Shown: positions 8,676 to 16,706 of the stretch, piece by piece | Layout: every line of letters starts with the position of its first letter | Numbering within the stretch: position 1 is the stretch's first letter | Assembly (NCBI GenBank): GCA_946185285.1 | Contig: CAMHIS010000002.1 | Span: 1-64,000 of the forward strand | Length of the DNA stretch: 64,000 nt | From: an uncultured Prevotellaceae bacterium | Lineage (GTDB): Bacteria > Bacteroidota > Bacteroidia > Bacteroidales > Bacteroidaceae | Direction: 5' to 3' | The notes under the pieces: generated by a model | What the model was told of the DNA's origin: nothing | Seen by the model: the letters and a program-made list of their open reading frames with translations, nothing else | The model's database searches: none | Translations under genes and position numbers: made by a program

Positions 8676-8726
8676 CGCTAACGATAACGTTAACGCTAAC
8701 CTTAACGATAACGCTAACGTAAACGA
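8673..8726. repeat. Tandem hexamer array (TAACGN, nine units)
   Basis: Nine successive six-base units: TAACGC, TAACGA, TAACGT, TAACGC, TAACCT, TAACGA, TAACGC, TAACGT, AAACGA. The first TAA is the stop codon of yggS, and the array fills nearly the whole spacer to the end of convergent hisB (8733). The function is unknown; each unit carries a stop in the yggS frame. Confidence 0.85.
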
Positions 8727-8732
8727 TAAGCT

Positions 8733-9809
8733 TTAGAGGGTGCCTTTGGTAGATGGCAGTTCGTAGTGATAGACGTCGCGACGGACTGCCATTTTCAGCG
8801 AACGGGCCAAAGCCTTGAAGATGCCCTCTATCTTGTGGTGCTCGTTCTGCCCTTCGGCCTTGATGTTGAGGTTCATGCGGGCAGCGTCGCTCAGGCTCTT
8901 GAAGAAGTGCAGGAACATTTCGGTAGGCATTTCGCCTACCTTCTCGCGCTTGAAGTCGGCGTCCCATACCAGCCACGGGCGTCCGCCGAAGTCGAGGGCC
9001 ACCTGGCACAGACAGTCGTCCATAGGCAGGTAGTAGCCGTAGCGCTCAATGCCGCGCTTGTCGCCAAGAGCCTTCAGCAGACATTCGCCGAGAGCCAGTG
9101 CCGTGTCCTCGATGGTGTGGTGCTCGTCGACCTCGAGGTCGCCCTTGGTGTGAATGGTGAGGTCCATCATGCCGTGCTTGCCTATCTGCTCGAGCATGTG
9201 GTCGAAGAATCCCAGTCCGGTCTCGATGTCACACTTACCCGAGCCGTCGAGGTTCACCTTAATATAGATGTCGGTCTCCTTCGTCGTGCGCCGCACCTCA
9301 GCGGTGCGTTCTCCGGCAAACAGCAGTTCGGCAATCTTGGCCCAGGTCATGCCGTCGCGGCCCAGGATGAGGGCCTTGCAGCCGATGTTGCGGGCCAGCT
9401 GCTCGTCGGTCTCACGGTCGCCTATAACATACGAGTTTTCAATGTCATACGCCTGATTATTCATGTACTTCTCGACCATCCCCGTGCCTGGTTTGCGGGT
9501 GGGGGCGTTGTCCTCGGGGAAGTGGCGGTCGATGAGTTGTTCGTCGAACGTGATGCCCTCGTCCTCAAGTGCCTGGAGGATGAAGTTATGAACCGGCCAG
9601 AACGTGTCCTCGGGGAAGGCGTCTGTGCCGAGCCCGTCCTGGTTGCTGACCATCACGAAGCGGAAGTCCAGATTGCGGCGTATGAAGCCTAAGTGCTGGA
9701 ACATGCCCTCGGTGAAGCGCAGTTTCTCGAACGAGTCGATCTGCTCGTCTTCGGGTTCGCGTATGAGCGTCCCGTCACGGTCAATGAAGAGTATTTTTTG
9801 CTGTTTCAT
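8733..9809 (-). CDS. hisB: Bifunctional histidinol-phosphatase / imidazoleglycerol-phosphate dehydratase
   Basis: It catalyses two histidine-pathway steps. The N-terminal HAD phosphatase shows [15 protein letters not shown] (nucleophile Asp), [10 protein letters not shown] and [12 protein letters not shown]. The C-terminal dehydratase (from about residue 165) shows [28 protein letters not shown] and [16 protein letters not shown], which supply the metal-binding His pairs. At 358 aa it is a normal fused HisB. The ATG at 9809 is chosen because the phosphatase motif begins at once. It lies apart from hisGDC and overlaps the end of an upstream membrane-protein gene by 29 nt. Confidence 0.96.
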   Translation of the reverse strand: MKQQKILFIDRDGTLIREPEDEQIDSFEKLRFTEGMFQHLGFIRRNLDFRFVMVSNQDGLGTDAFPEDTFWPVHNFILQALEDEGITFDEQLIDRHFPEDNAPTRKPGTGMVEKYMNNQAYDIENSYVIGDRETDEQLARNIGCKALILGRDGMTWAKIAELLFAGERTAEVRRTTKETDIYIKVNLDGSGKCDIETGLGFFDHMLEQIGKHGMMDLTIHTKGDLEVDEHHTIEDTALALGECLLKALGDKRGIERYGYYLPMDDCLCQVALDFGGRPWLVWDADFKREKVGEMPTEMFLHFFKSLSDAARMNLNIKAEGQNEHHKIEGIFKALARSLKMAVRRDVYHYELPSTKGTL

Positions 9810-10725
9810 TTCTCTGTATTTCTTGCTGTTCGATTGATCCGGCCATGTAGTATGCGGGGAAGTGGATGGCCAGAATGACATAGACCTGTATGAACCCCGA
9901 CAATGTGAACACGACCAGCGACACCCAGTTCATGTACGCCGGCATGTCAAGTGGGTCGCCCGTAGCAGCTCCCATCTGCGACTTCATATTGGCCATGATG
10001 AGTATGAATGCGGGGAGCATGGTAACGGTCAGGGCGACGGTCAATAACAGCATCATGACGAACAGGACGGTGAAGATATACCCCCAGTGGCGCATACCCT
10101 GGCCATAGCCTAAGCGCAGCAGTTCGAAGAAATGCGTATCGCGAGTAGTGAGATAGCGCATGTGCGAATAGACGAAGGGCAGCAGCAACAGCACGGCAAT
10201 GAGCAGTATGACAAAGGCCAGGCACAGAAGCGTAACCGACTGGCGGAAGATGCCGAGATAGATGAAGACACCGAAGATGCCGCCAACGACGACCTGCGTC
10301 ACGAACCAGACGATGGCCGAGGCCACCGTGCGCGTCAGACTGTGACTGTCGGGCAGCGACCACCAGCGGGGAGGGTAGGGGATGGCCCCCTCAAGGCGGT
10401 GGCTGGCCAGCAGTGAGAACACGTATGACATCAGCACGACTGTGAAGACGGCATCGAGAAACGTCAGCCCCGACTGTACCAGATACTGCTGGGGCAGTGA
10501 CGGCGCAGAGGCCAGCATCTGGATACCGGCTACCTGTATAATCTGGCTCATGGCCGTGATAATGGTTTTCGTGGCGAAGGCACTAACCAGTGCACAAACC
10601 AGCGCGGGTAGCCACGTAGCCCTGAAAATACGGCGGAAATTGTCGGTGTAGAGTCGTATGCCAGCTGCCACGGTGGCCCTGGCAGAGCGTATCTTCAACG
10701 GGTGTTCTTCGTTCTTTGTTTCCAT
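9781..10725 (-). CDS. Uncharacterised multi-pass membrane protein
   Basis: A 314-aa protein with about six hydrophobic segments, after a short charged N-terminus ([19 protein letters not shown]) that resembles the cytoplasmic lead of permease-like proteins. I do not recognise a family. The start at 10725 is preferred over 10758 because a TACCTTTG box lies at 10756-10763 on this strand. The gene overlaps the hisB start by 29 nt, so both are probably on one mRNA; nothing in the sequence ties it to histidine, and the link may be only transcriptional. Confidence 0.7.
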   Translation of the reverse strand: METKNEEHPLKIRSARATVAAGIRLYTDNFRRIFRATWLPALVCALVSAFATKTIITAMSQIIQVAGIQMLASAPSLPQQYLVQSGLTFLDAVFTVVLMSYVFSLLASHRLEGAIPYPPRWWSLPDSHSLTRTVASAIVWFVTQVVVGGIFGVFIYLGIFRQSVTLLCLAFVILLIAVLLLLPFVYSHMRYLTTRDTHFFELLRLGYGQGMRHWGYIFTVLFVMMLLLTVALTVTMLPAFILIMANMKSQMGAATGDPLDMPAYMNWVSLVVFTLSGFIQVYVILAIHFPAYYMAGSIEQQEIQRNETAKNTLH

Positions 10726-10814
10726 AAAAATTGTTATCATTTTGTTTTCAGATGGCAAAGGTACTGACTTTTTTCGTAACTTTGCACCGTTTAAGCAGAA
10801 AATTAAAACATTTT

Positions 10815-11798
10815 ATGAAGATTCTGAACTGGGGTTTCATTGGTTGCGGCGAGGTCACCGAGAAGAAGAGTGGCCCTGCCTTCAGCGAGGTCGAGGGCTC
10901 GGGCGTCGGAGCCGTCATGTGCCGACACGAGGACAGGGCACGTACCTACGCCATCACCCGAGGCATACCTAAATGGTACACCGATGCCCAGCAGTTAATC
11001 GACGACCCTGATGTGAACGCCGTCTACGTAGCCACCCCGCCGTCGAGCCATGCCACCTACGCTATCATGGCCATGAAGGCGGGAAAACCCGTCTACGTGG
11101 AGAAGCCCCTGGCCGCCTCCTACGAGGACTGTGCCCGCATCAACAGCATCTCCGAGCGTACGGGCGTGCCGTGTTTCGTAGCTTACTACCGCCGCTATCT
11201 GCCCTATTTCCTGCGTGTCAAGCAGATTGTAGACGACGGCGGCATCGGGCGCATCCTCAATGTCCATGTGCGTTTTGCCGTCCCGCCCCGCGAGCTTGAC
11301 TATAGCCATCCAGAGACCCTGCCGTGGCGACTGCAGCCCGAGATTTCGGGCGGCGGCTATTTCTACGACTTGGCACCACACCAGCTCGACCTGCTGCAGA
11401 CCATGTTCGGCGTCATCCTCGATGCAGAGGGCATCAGCACCAACCGCGGCCACTTCTACCAGGCCGAGGACACGGTATCGGCCTGTTTCCGCTTCGAGAA
11501 CGGCCTGTCAGGCAGCGGCTCCTGGTGCTTCGTAGCCCACGAGTCGGCCCGCGAAGACAGCATCGAGATTATCGGCGACCGGGGAAAGCTCATCTTCTCG
11601 GTCTTCGACTATACACCCATCCAGCTCCATACCAGCGAGGGTGTGCAGCAGATGGCAGTTCCTAACCCTCCCTACGTCCAGTTCCCCCTTATCAAGAATG
11701 TCATTGAGCACCTGCAGGGACTGGCCGTCTGTACGTGTACCAGCGTGTCGGCCACTCCGGTGAACTGGGCCATGGACCGTATCTTGGGGAAAATATGA
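10815..11798 (+). CDS. Gfo/Idh/MocA-family oxidoreductase
   Basis: An NAD(P)-dependent sugar or cyclitol dehydrogenase-type protein, 327 aa. The Rossmann domain starts ILNWGFIGCGEVTEKKSGPA, then AVYVATPPSSH and GKPVYVEKPLA carry the EKP catalytic lysine. GGGYFYDLAPHQLDLL in the second domain holds the usual D…H pair. The exact substrate is unknown. The ATG at 10815 lies about 30 nt after a TAACTTTG box (10777-10784). Its stop overlaps the next start (ATGA), beginning a three-gene coupled run. Confidence 0.9.
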   Translation: MKILNWGFIGCGEVTEKKSGPAFSEVEGSGVGAVMCRHEDRARTYAITRGIPKWYTDAQQLIDDPDVNAVYVATPPSSHATYAIMAMKAGKPVYVEKPLAASYEDCARINSISERTGVPCFVAYYRRYLPYFLRVKQIVDDGGIGRILNVHVRFAVPPRELDYSHPETLPWRLQPEISGGGYFYDLAPHQLDLLQTMFGVILDAEGISTNRGHFYQAEDTVSACFRFENGLSGSGSWCFVAHESAREDSIEIIGDRGKLIFSVFDYTPIQLHTSEGVQQMAVPNPPYVQFPLIKNVIEHLQGLAVCTCTSVSATPVNWAMDRILGKI

Positions 11799-12925
11799 CA
11801 GGCGAGATGAAGACCGAACGACTGCTACTGATTATGGTGCTGCTGCTGACGATGGCTGTAGGCGCGGCCAAGGCCGACGAAACGGATGTCGCCGATACGG
11901 ACTCGCTGTCGCCCGACGGCAAGCCGTTGCACAAGATGCAGCAGAAAATCAAGTACACGGTCCGGGGCTTTGACCGATTGGAGGACGAGTATATAGAGCC
12001 GCAGCACTATGAATGGTCGGTCATGCTGCAGGCCACGCGTAACTTCGAGGAGTTCATTCTCAGCAGCAACGGGCAGAGCATCATGTTCTCACCCGACCAG
12101 CGCATCAAGTTGGGGCCGTACTTCGGCTGGCGCTGGTTCTTCCTCGGCTGGACCTTCGACTTGAAGAACCTCGACATCTTCAGCCATACCGACAAACGCG
12201 AGATTGACTTCAGTATCTACTCATCACAGATAGGCGTCGACTTATTCTACCGACGTACGGGCAGCGACTACCAGCTGCGCCAGGTGCGCATGGGCTACGG
12301 CATCGACGGCACTCGATTCGAGGACACGCCCTTCAGCGGCATTTCAGTCGGCATCACCGGCGTCAACGCCTACTACATCTTCAACCACGGACGATTTTCC
12401 TATCCGGCAGCCTTCAGTCAGAGCACATGCCAGAAGATCAGCTGCGGCTCGTGGATGGCCGGAGCAGGCTTCTACAAGAACACGCTCGACCTCGACTTCG
12501 AGCAACTGCGCAGCCTGCTGGAGGACAAGATGGGGGCTAACGAGGCCGTGAAACTCGACAGCGGACTGATGTTCGACCGAATCAAGTACTACGACTACAG
12601 CCTCTCGGGAGGCTATGCATATAACTGGGTATTCGCCAAGAACTGGCTCTTCTGCTCAAGCGGTCAGGTGGCTCTGGCCTACAAGACGGGACACGGCGAC
12701 ACAGCTGATGACTACGACGGCTTCAGCATCAAGAAATTGAACCTGGACGGCATAGGCCGCTTCGCGCTGGTTTATAACAACACGCGCTGGTATGCCGGAG
12801 CCACCGCGATACTGCGCACCAACAACTACCGAACGGAGCGATTCTCGGCTATCAACATCTTTGGCAGCTTCAACACTTTCGTTGGTTACAACTTCGGTCT
12901 TAAGAAAAGATACAGACAAAAATGA
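11795..12925 (+). CDS. DUF4421-family secreted/outer-membrane protein
   Basis: A 376-aa protein with an N-terminal signal peptide (KTERLLLIMVLLLTMAVGAAKA) and then aromatic-rich, alternating segments such as FGWRWFFLGWTFDL and SGGYAYNWVFAKNWLF, which look like outer-membrane beta strands. It resembles the Bacteroidetes DUF4421 family of unknown function. The first ATG (11795) overlaps the upstream stop by 4 nt; an ATG at 11807 is an alternative and leaves the signal peptide intact. Its stop overlaps the next gene by 4 nt. Confidence 0.75.
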   Translation: MTGEMKTERLLLIMVLLLTMAVGAAKADETDVADTDSLSPDGKPLHKMQQKIKYTVRGFDRLEDEYIEPQHYEWSVMLQATRNFEEFILSSNGQSIMFSPDQRIKLGPYFGWRWFFLGWTFDLKNLDIFSHTDKREIDFSIYSSQIGVDLFYRRTGSDYQLRQVRMGYGIDGTRFEDTPFSGISVGITGVNAYYIFNHGRFSYPAAFSQSTCQKISCGSWMAGAGFYKNTLDLDFEQLRSLLEDKMGANEAVKLDSGLMFDRIKYYDYSLSGGYAYNWVFAKNWLFCSSGQVALAYKTGHGDTADDYDGFSIKKLNLDGIGRFALVYNNTRWYAGATAILRTNNYRTERFSAINIFGSFNTFVGYNFGLKKRYRQK

Positions 12926-13776
12926 AAAGACTCGGTATTATAATAATAGGTATAGCAATGGCCGTATGTGCCAGCGCACAAAAGGTACACTACACGCGGG
13001 CCGACAGTACGTTCGTGACGCAGCTGCTGACCGAAGCCCGTAGTCTGCCACAAACCACGAACCTGCCCCTCTACTTCGCAAGGAAGTTCATCGGTCGGCC
13101 TTACGTGGGTTTTACATTGGAGGTATGCGACCCTGAACGGCTGGTCGTCAACACACGGCAGCTCGACTGCACCACACTGGTCGAGAATGTTACGGCGCTG
13201 ACGCTCTGCATCAACAGCAAGCACTATTGCTGGCGTGACTTCCTTAATGCCCTTTCCCGAATACGCTACCGCGATGGCCGTCTCGACGGCTATACCAGTC
13301 GTCTGCACTATTTCACCGACTGGATTGTCGATAACACCGTCAAAGGTGTGGTCAGCGAGGTACAGCAGCAGTCGGCACCCTTTACTGCCGTGCAGACAAT
13401 CAACGTCAGCTACATGAGCAGTCACCCCGAGTCGTATAAGGCTCTGAAGGCTCATCAGCAGATGGTGCCCGTCATCAAGAAGCAGGAAGAGAAGCTAAAC
13501 GGCCGCAAGTTCCGCTATATACCCAAGAATGCTGTCGGCAATACCAAAGCCATGCGCGATGCCGTCCACGACGGCGACATCATCGCCATCACCTGCAACA
13601 AGGCCGGTCTCGACATTGCCCACCTCGGGTTTGCCGTGTGGCGCAAGGACGGTCTTCACCTGCTCAATGCCTCGCAGTTGCACAAGAAGGTGGTCGAGGA
13701 GCCGATGACGCTCGGCCAATATCTGTCAAAGCACCCGTCACACACGGGAATCCGCATCGTCCGGATTGAAAAGTGA
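12922..13776 (+). CDS. DUF1460 amidase-like secreted protein
   Basis: A 284-aa exported protein with signal peptide ending at AVCASAQ. The family (DUF1460) has an NlpC/P60-like fold and characterised members act as N-acetylmuramoyl-L-alanine amidases on cell-wall fragments. TRQLDCTTLVENVTAL near residue 77 carries the likely catalytic Cys, and LDIAHLGFAVWRKDGLHLLNAS near residue 230 the His. It is the third gene of a translationally coupled run (ATGA overlap with DUF4421), which hints at a shared cell-envelope or sugar-recycling role. Confidence 0.85.
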   Translation: MKRLGIIIIGIAMAVCASAQKVHYTRADSTFVTQLLTEARSLPQTTNLPLYFARKFIGRPYVGFTLEVCDPERLVVNTRQLDCTTLVENVTALTLCINSKHYCWRDFLNALSRIRYRDGRLDGYTSRLHYFTDWIVDNTVKGVVSEVQQQSAPFTAVQTINVSYMSSHPESYKALKAHQQMVPVIKKQEEKLNGRKFRYIPKNAVGNTKAMRDAVHDGDIIAITCNKAGLDIAHLGFAVWRKDGLHLLNASQLHKKVVEEPMTLGQYLSKHPSHTGIRIVRIEK

Positions 13777-13831
13777 AGAAGAAGAAATGTTAAAACGTAA
13801 ATCGAAAATAAATCAATCGTAAATTAGCAAG

Positions 13832-14215
13832 ATGGAGTTACCTGATTTCATGAGTTATGCCAACAAATTCTCGCAAAGCGAGTTTGTTGAGAAGATTTCA
13901 CGCATTGCCAAACGGGCTGGCGCCAAGTTAGTGTATGCAGCACTCATCCTGTTCTACACCCTGCAGAGCGACAAAATCAGTACCAAGGACAAGGCCATCA
14001 TCATTGGTGCCCTGGGCTACATGATTAGTCCGCTCGACGTAGTACCCGACGCCATTCCCATTGTCGGACTGAGCGACGACCTCGCCGTATTGCTCTATGT
14101 GCTGAAGAAGGTGTGGACCGACATAGACCCCGAAATCAAGAGCCGCGCCCGCGAGAAGCTGTCAAAATGGTTCGATGAAGACGAGATTAGCGAAATCGAT
14201 AATCTTTTCGATTAG
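13832..14215 (+). CDS. YkvA/DUF1232 small membrane protein
   Basis: A 127-aa protein with the DUF1232 core KDKAIIIGALGYMISPLDVVPDAIPIVGLSDDLAVL, in which two hydrophobic stretches flank the PxDxxPD segment seen throughout the family. Function is unknown; a homologous stretch occurs in diverse bacteria. It starts 55 nt after DUF1460 and may belong to the same transcript. Its stop overlaps the convergent MBL hydrolase gene by 4 nt. Confidence 0.85.
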   Translation: MELPDFMSYANKFSQSEFVEKISRIAKRAGAKLVYAALILFYTLQSDKISTKDKAIIIGALGYMISPLDVVPDAIPIVGLSDDLAVLLYVLKKVWTDIDPEIKSRAREKLSKWFDEDEISEIDNLFD

Positions 14216-14853
14216 CGCATATAGGGATTATATTGCAACTCCTCGCCGATGGTGGTAGACTCGCCGTGGCCTGGGTAGACCTTGGTGTCGGCGGGCAGCT
14301 TTGCCAGCACCTGCGTCAGGCTATGGATCATCTCCGTCCAGCTGCCTCCCTCGAAGTCGGTGCGCCCAATACTCATGCGGAACAACGTGTCGCCAGTAAA
14401 CGCCACGTGCTCGGCCTCGCAGTAGAACGTAACGGAGCCGCGCGAGTGTCCCGGTGTAGGCAGGATGATGAAACGATGATTGCCGAACTCGATAACGTCG
14501 TCGGCACCAAGCAGCCGCCCCGTGGGAGCTTGTTCGGTATCAATGTCCGTTCCCATCATCATTCTCATCTGCCGACGGATGTCCATCAGTCCCTCGTCCT
14601 CGGCAGCCACCTCGGGCTTTAAGCCATGTGTCTGCCAGATGAAGGCATTGCCGAAGTTATGGTCGAAATGTCCGTGGGTACACAGTAGTCTGACGGGGGT
14701 CAGATGGTGTTGAGTGATGTAGTTTGACAATGCCTGCCGTTCCTCGTCGTAGTACGCGCCGCAATCGATGATGACGGCCTCCTGCGTCTCGTCGCTCACT
14801 ACGTAGCAGTTCTCCTGCAGCATATTGCAAACAAATCTCCTTACTTGTATCAT
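14212..14853 (-). CDS. MBL-fold metallo-hydrolase (glyoxalase II-like)
   Basis: A 213-aa cytoplasmic metallo-beta-lactamase-fold hydrolase. It shows LLCTHGHFDHNFG (HxHxDH metal site) near residue 56, LPTPGHSRGSVTFY, FTGDTLFRMSIGRTD, and VYPGHGESTTIGEE with the final His. This order is typical of the glyoxalase II/YcbL group that hydrolyses thioesters, but the substrate is not proven. The ATG at 14853 overlaps the rsmG stop by 4 nt, so it is the last gene of the minus-strand run from relA; the track start at 14889 is not needed. Confidence 0.88.
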   Translation of the reverse strand: MIQVRRFVCNMLQENCYVVSDETQEAVIIDCGAYYDEERQALSNYITQHHLTPVRLLCTHGHFDHNFGNAFIWQTHGLKPEVAAEDEGLMDIRRQMRMMMGTDIDTEQAPTGRLLGADDVIEFGNHRFIILPTPGHSRGSVTFYCEAEHVAFTGDTLFRMSIGRTDFEGGSWTEMIHSLTQVLAKLPADTKVYPGHGESTTIGEELQYNPYMR

Positions 14854-15476
14854 AACGGTAAATAAACAACGTTTTTGCCCTTGAACCACTCCTCGTCGAA
14901 CCAGTTGCTGATAGGGCTGATTTCCACTTGTTTCTTATATAGACGAACTTCGGACTCCAGTTCGCCGCCTTTCAGACAGATAACGCCGTTGGCCGAGGCG
15001 TTGCGCTGCGTCTTGCTGATGTTTTTGCGCACAATCTTGACCAAGTCGGGTAGGGGCATCACCGCACGGCTCACCACGAATTCGTAGCGTCCTCGCTCGT
15101 CCTCGCCCCGCAGGTGCGCTGCCTGACAGTTCTTCAGTCCGATGGCTGTTGCCACCTCCTGGGCTACGTGTATCTTCTTTCCTGTGCCGTCAATCAGTTT
15201 GAAGCGACACTCTGGAAACAGAATGGCCAGTGGAATGCCCGGGAAGCCTCCTCCCGTGCCGAAGTCCAGAATCTCCGTACCTGGACGGAAATTTATCATC
15301 TTGGCAATGGCCATCGAGTGCAGCACGTGGTGCTCATACAGGTTGTCGATGTCCTTGCGCGAGATGACGTTTATCTTTGCGTTCCATTCGTGGTACAGCC
15401 CGTCAAGTTGTTCCAGCTGACGCAGTTGCTCGTCAGTCAGATTCTTGAAGTATTTCCTTACATTCTCCATAGTCAA
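14850..15476 (-). CDS. rsmG: 16S rRNA (guanine527-N7)-methyltransferase
   Basis: RsmG adds the m7G527 modification of 16S rRNA using S-adenosylmethionine. The 208-aa protein shows NVISRKDIDNLYEHHVLHS and ILDFGTGGGFPGIPLAILFP, the SAM-binding loop of the family, followed by KLIDGTGKKIHV and EFVVSRAV. An in-frame ATG two codons later (15470) is an alternative start. The gene overlaps the end of the DUF3298 gene by 44 nt and the MBL gene by 4 nt. Confidence 0.95.
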   Translation of the reverse strand: MTMENVRKYFKNLTDEQLRQLEQLDGLYHEWNAKINVISRKDIDNLYEHHVLHSMAIAKMINFRPGTEILDFGTGGGFPGIPLAILFPECRFKLIDGTGKKIHVAQEVATAIGLKNCQAAHLRGEDERGRYEFVVSRAVMPLPDLVKIVRKNISKTQRNASANGVICLKGGELESEVRLYKKQVEISPISNWFDEEWFKGKNVVYLPL

Positions 15477-16230
15477 TATTCAGTTCAATGATGCCTTGCT
15501 CGTATGGTGCAATCTCGTATGCGTTATAAATAAAGGTTATGCCGTCCTTGTCAAGTACGAAGTTCTCCGTGGGAAACATATCCATCGAGTAGAGAATTCC
15601 CTTCTGTCGCAGTTCATCCACATTCTTCGTATCGGTCTTCTCCAGCAGCTTCGCCGTCAGCAGCAAACTCAGAGGCTGTTCATAGCCGGCTGCGAAGACG
15701 TCGGCCAGCCTCAGCAGCCGTCCCGTCTCGTTGTCGAAATTCATCACGATGCGCTGGTTCACACCGTGTGCGCCACCCTCATAATAGTCAACGGTTGCCC
15801 TATACACCGTCACTCCGCACCGACCGTTACTGACCTCACTTGTCACGTTGTAGTGGTATTCATACCATTTACGCTTCCTGGGGTCGCCGCTGTCCTCACG
15901 ATAGAGTGGGGCGAAGTTACGCTGGTAGCTCTTTGTATAGGCGTTGGCAAATGAGTCGGCAGCCGTCCGCAGGCTTGCGCTTTCCACGTCGAGCAGTCTC
16001 ATGGCAACAGCCTCATTCACCGCTTCTGCTCGCTCTCCCTGACTCTCCACGGCCGAAGCTATCTCTATCTGCACCTTGCATTGCGGCGCACCCTGTTCCG
16101 ACGTTATGCTGACAGTCTTCTCAGCACTGACGGTCTCGAATTCTATCGGTCCTCCTTTCCCGTCATTCCCACAGCCTACGCATAGCATTATCGTGCCTAA
16201 CACTACAGCCGTTGCCAGTATGTTCCTCAT
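15433..16230 (-). CDS. DUF3298/RsiV-like lipoprotein
   Basis: A 265-aa exported lipoprotein with lipobox TIMLCVGC. The C-terminal half (VTVYRATVDYYEGGAHGVNQRIVMNFD, then a segment ending EIAPYEQGIIELNIDY) is the DUF3298 domain found in RsiV and related envelope proteins. The GGAHG and YEIAPYEQG segments are diagnostic. In RsiV the domain binds lysozyme, but that cannot be assumed here because no anti-sigma region or sigma gene is nearby. Start overlaps the HIT gene's stop by 1 nt. Confidence 0.8.
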   Translation of the reverse strand: MRNILATAVVLGTIMLCVGCGNDGKGGPIEFETVSAEKTVSITSEQGAPQCKVQIEIASAVESQGERAEAVNEAVAMRLLDVESASLRTAADSFANAYTKSYQRNFAPLYREDSGDPRKRKWYEYHYNVTSEVSNGRCGVTVYRATVDYYEGGAHGVNQRIVMNFDNETGRLLRLADVFAAGYEQPLSLLLTAKLLEKTDTKNVDELRQKGILYSMDMFPTENFVLDKDGITFIYNAYEIAPYEQGIIELNIDYGECKEILQESD

Positions 16231-16655
16231 TATAATTCTTTCTTAATGCTCTCAATCATTTCTTGATACTCTGAGTCTGTGAGGTATACCTTGCCTGGGT
16301 TCATCTGGAAGGTACCGCCATAGTCAGGGCCGTCAACATACTTAGGAGCCAGGTGGAAATGAAGGTGCGACAGTTTGTCGCTGTATGCTCCGTAGTTGAT
16401 TTTCTCTGGGTTGAAAGCGCGTTGCATGGCGCGGGTCACACGAGTAACGTCGGCCATAAAAGCATTACGGTCGTCATCTGACAACTCGTTCAAGTCGTTG
16501 ACGTGGTCTTTGTATGCCACGAGGCAACGGCCACGATAGGTCTGCTCCTTGAAAAGAAACACACGAGACACGTTGAGCTCGCAAATCTCAATCATCAGAT
16601 CGCTAAGCGTCTGGTTGTTGGTGCAGTAGAGGCACTGTTTTGGATTACTATACAT
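16230..16655 (-). CDS. HIT-family nucleotide hydrolase
   Basis: A 141-aa histidine-triad protein; such enzymes hydrolyse nucleoside phosphoramidates or dinucleoside polyphosphates. LSHLHFHLAPKY near residue 100 holds the HxHxH triad. CLYCTNNQTLSDLM near the N-terminus resembles the Cys pair seen in some HIT proteins. The ATG at 16655 is preferred over the track start at 16679 because the sequence from MYSNPKQCLYC is family-like. It lies 51 nt after the relA-like gene in the same run. Confidence 0.88.
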   Translation of the reverse strand: MYSNPKQCLYCTNNQTLSDLMIEICELNVSRVFLFKEQTYRGRCLVAYKDHVNDLNELSDDDRNAFMADVTRVTRAMQRAFNPEKINYGAYSDKLSHLHFHLAPKYVDGPDYGGTFQMNPGKVYLTDSEYQEMIESIKKEL

Positions 16656-16706
16656 AATGTTACATTTTTTATTTATCATAATGCCGATTGTGCGGTTTTT
16701 TGGTTT

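Noticed and set aside
8506-9009. 167-aa minus-strand ORF across the hexamer array
   Set aside because: It overlaps yggS and hisB in other frames; its VSVIVKVSVN repeat only reflects the hexamers.
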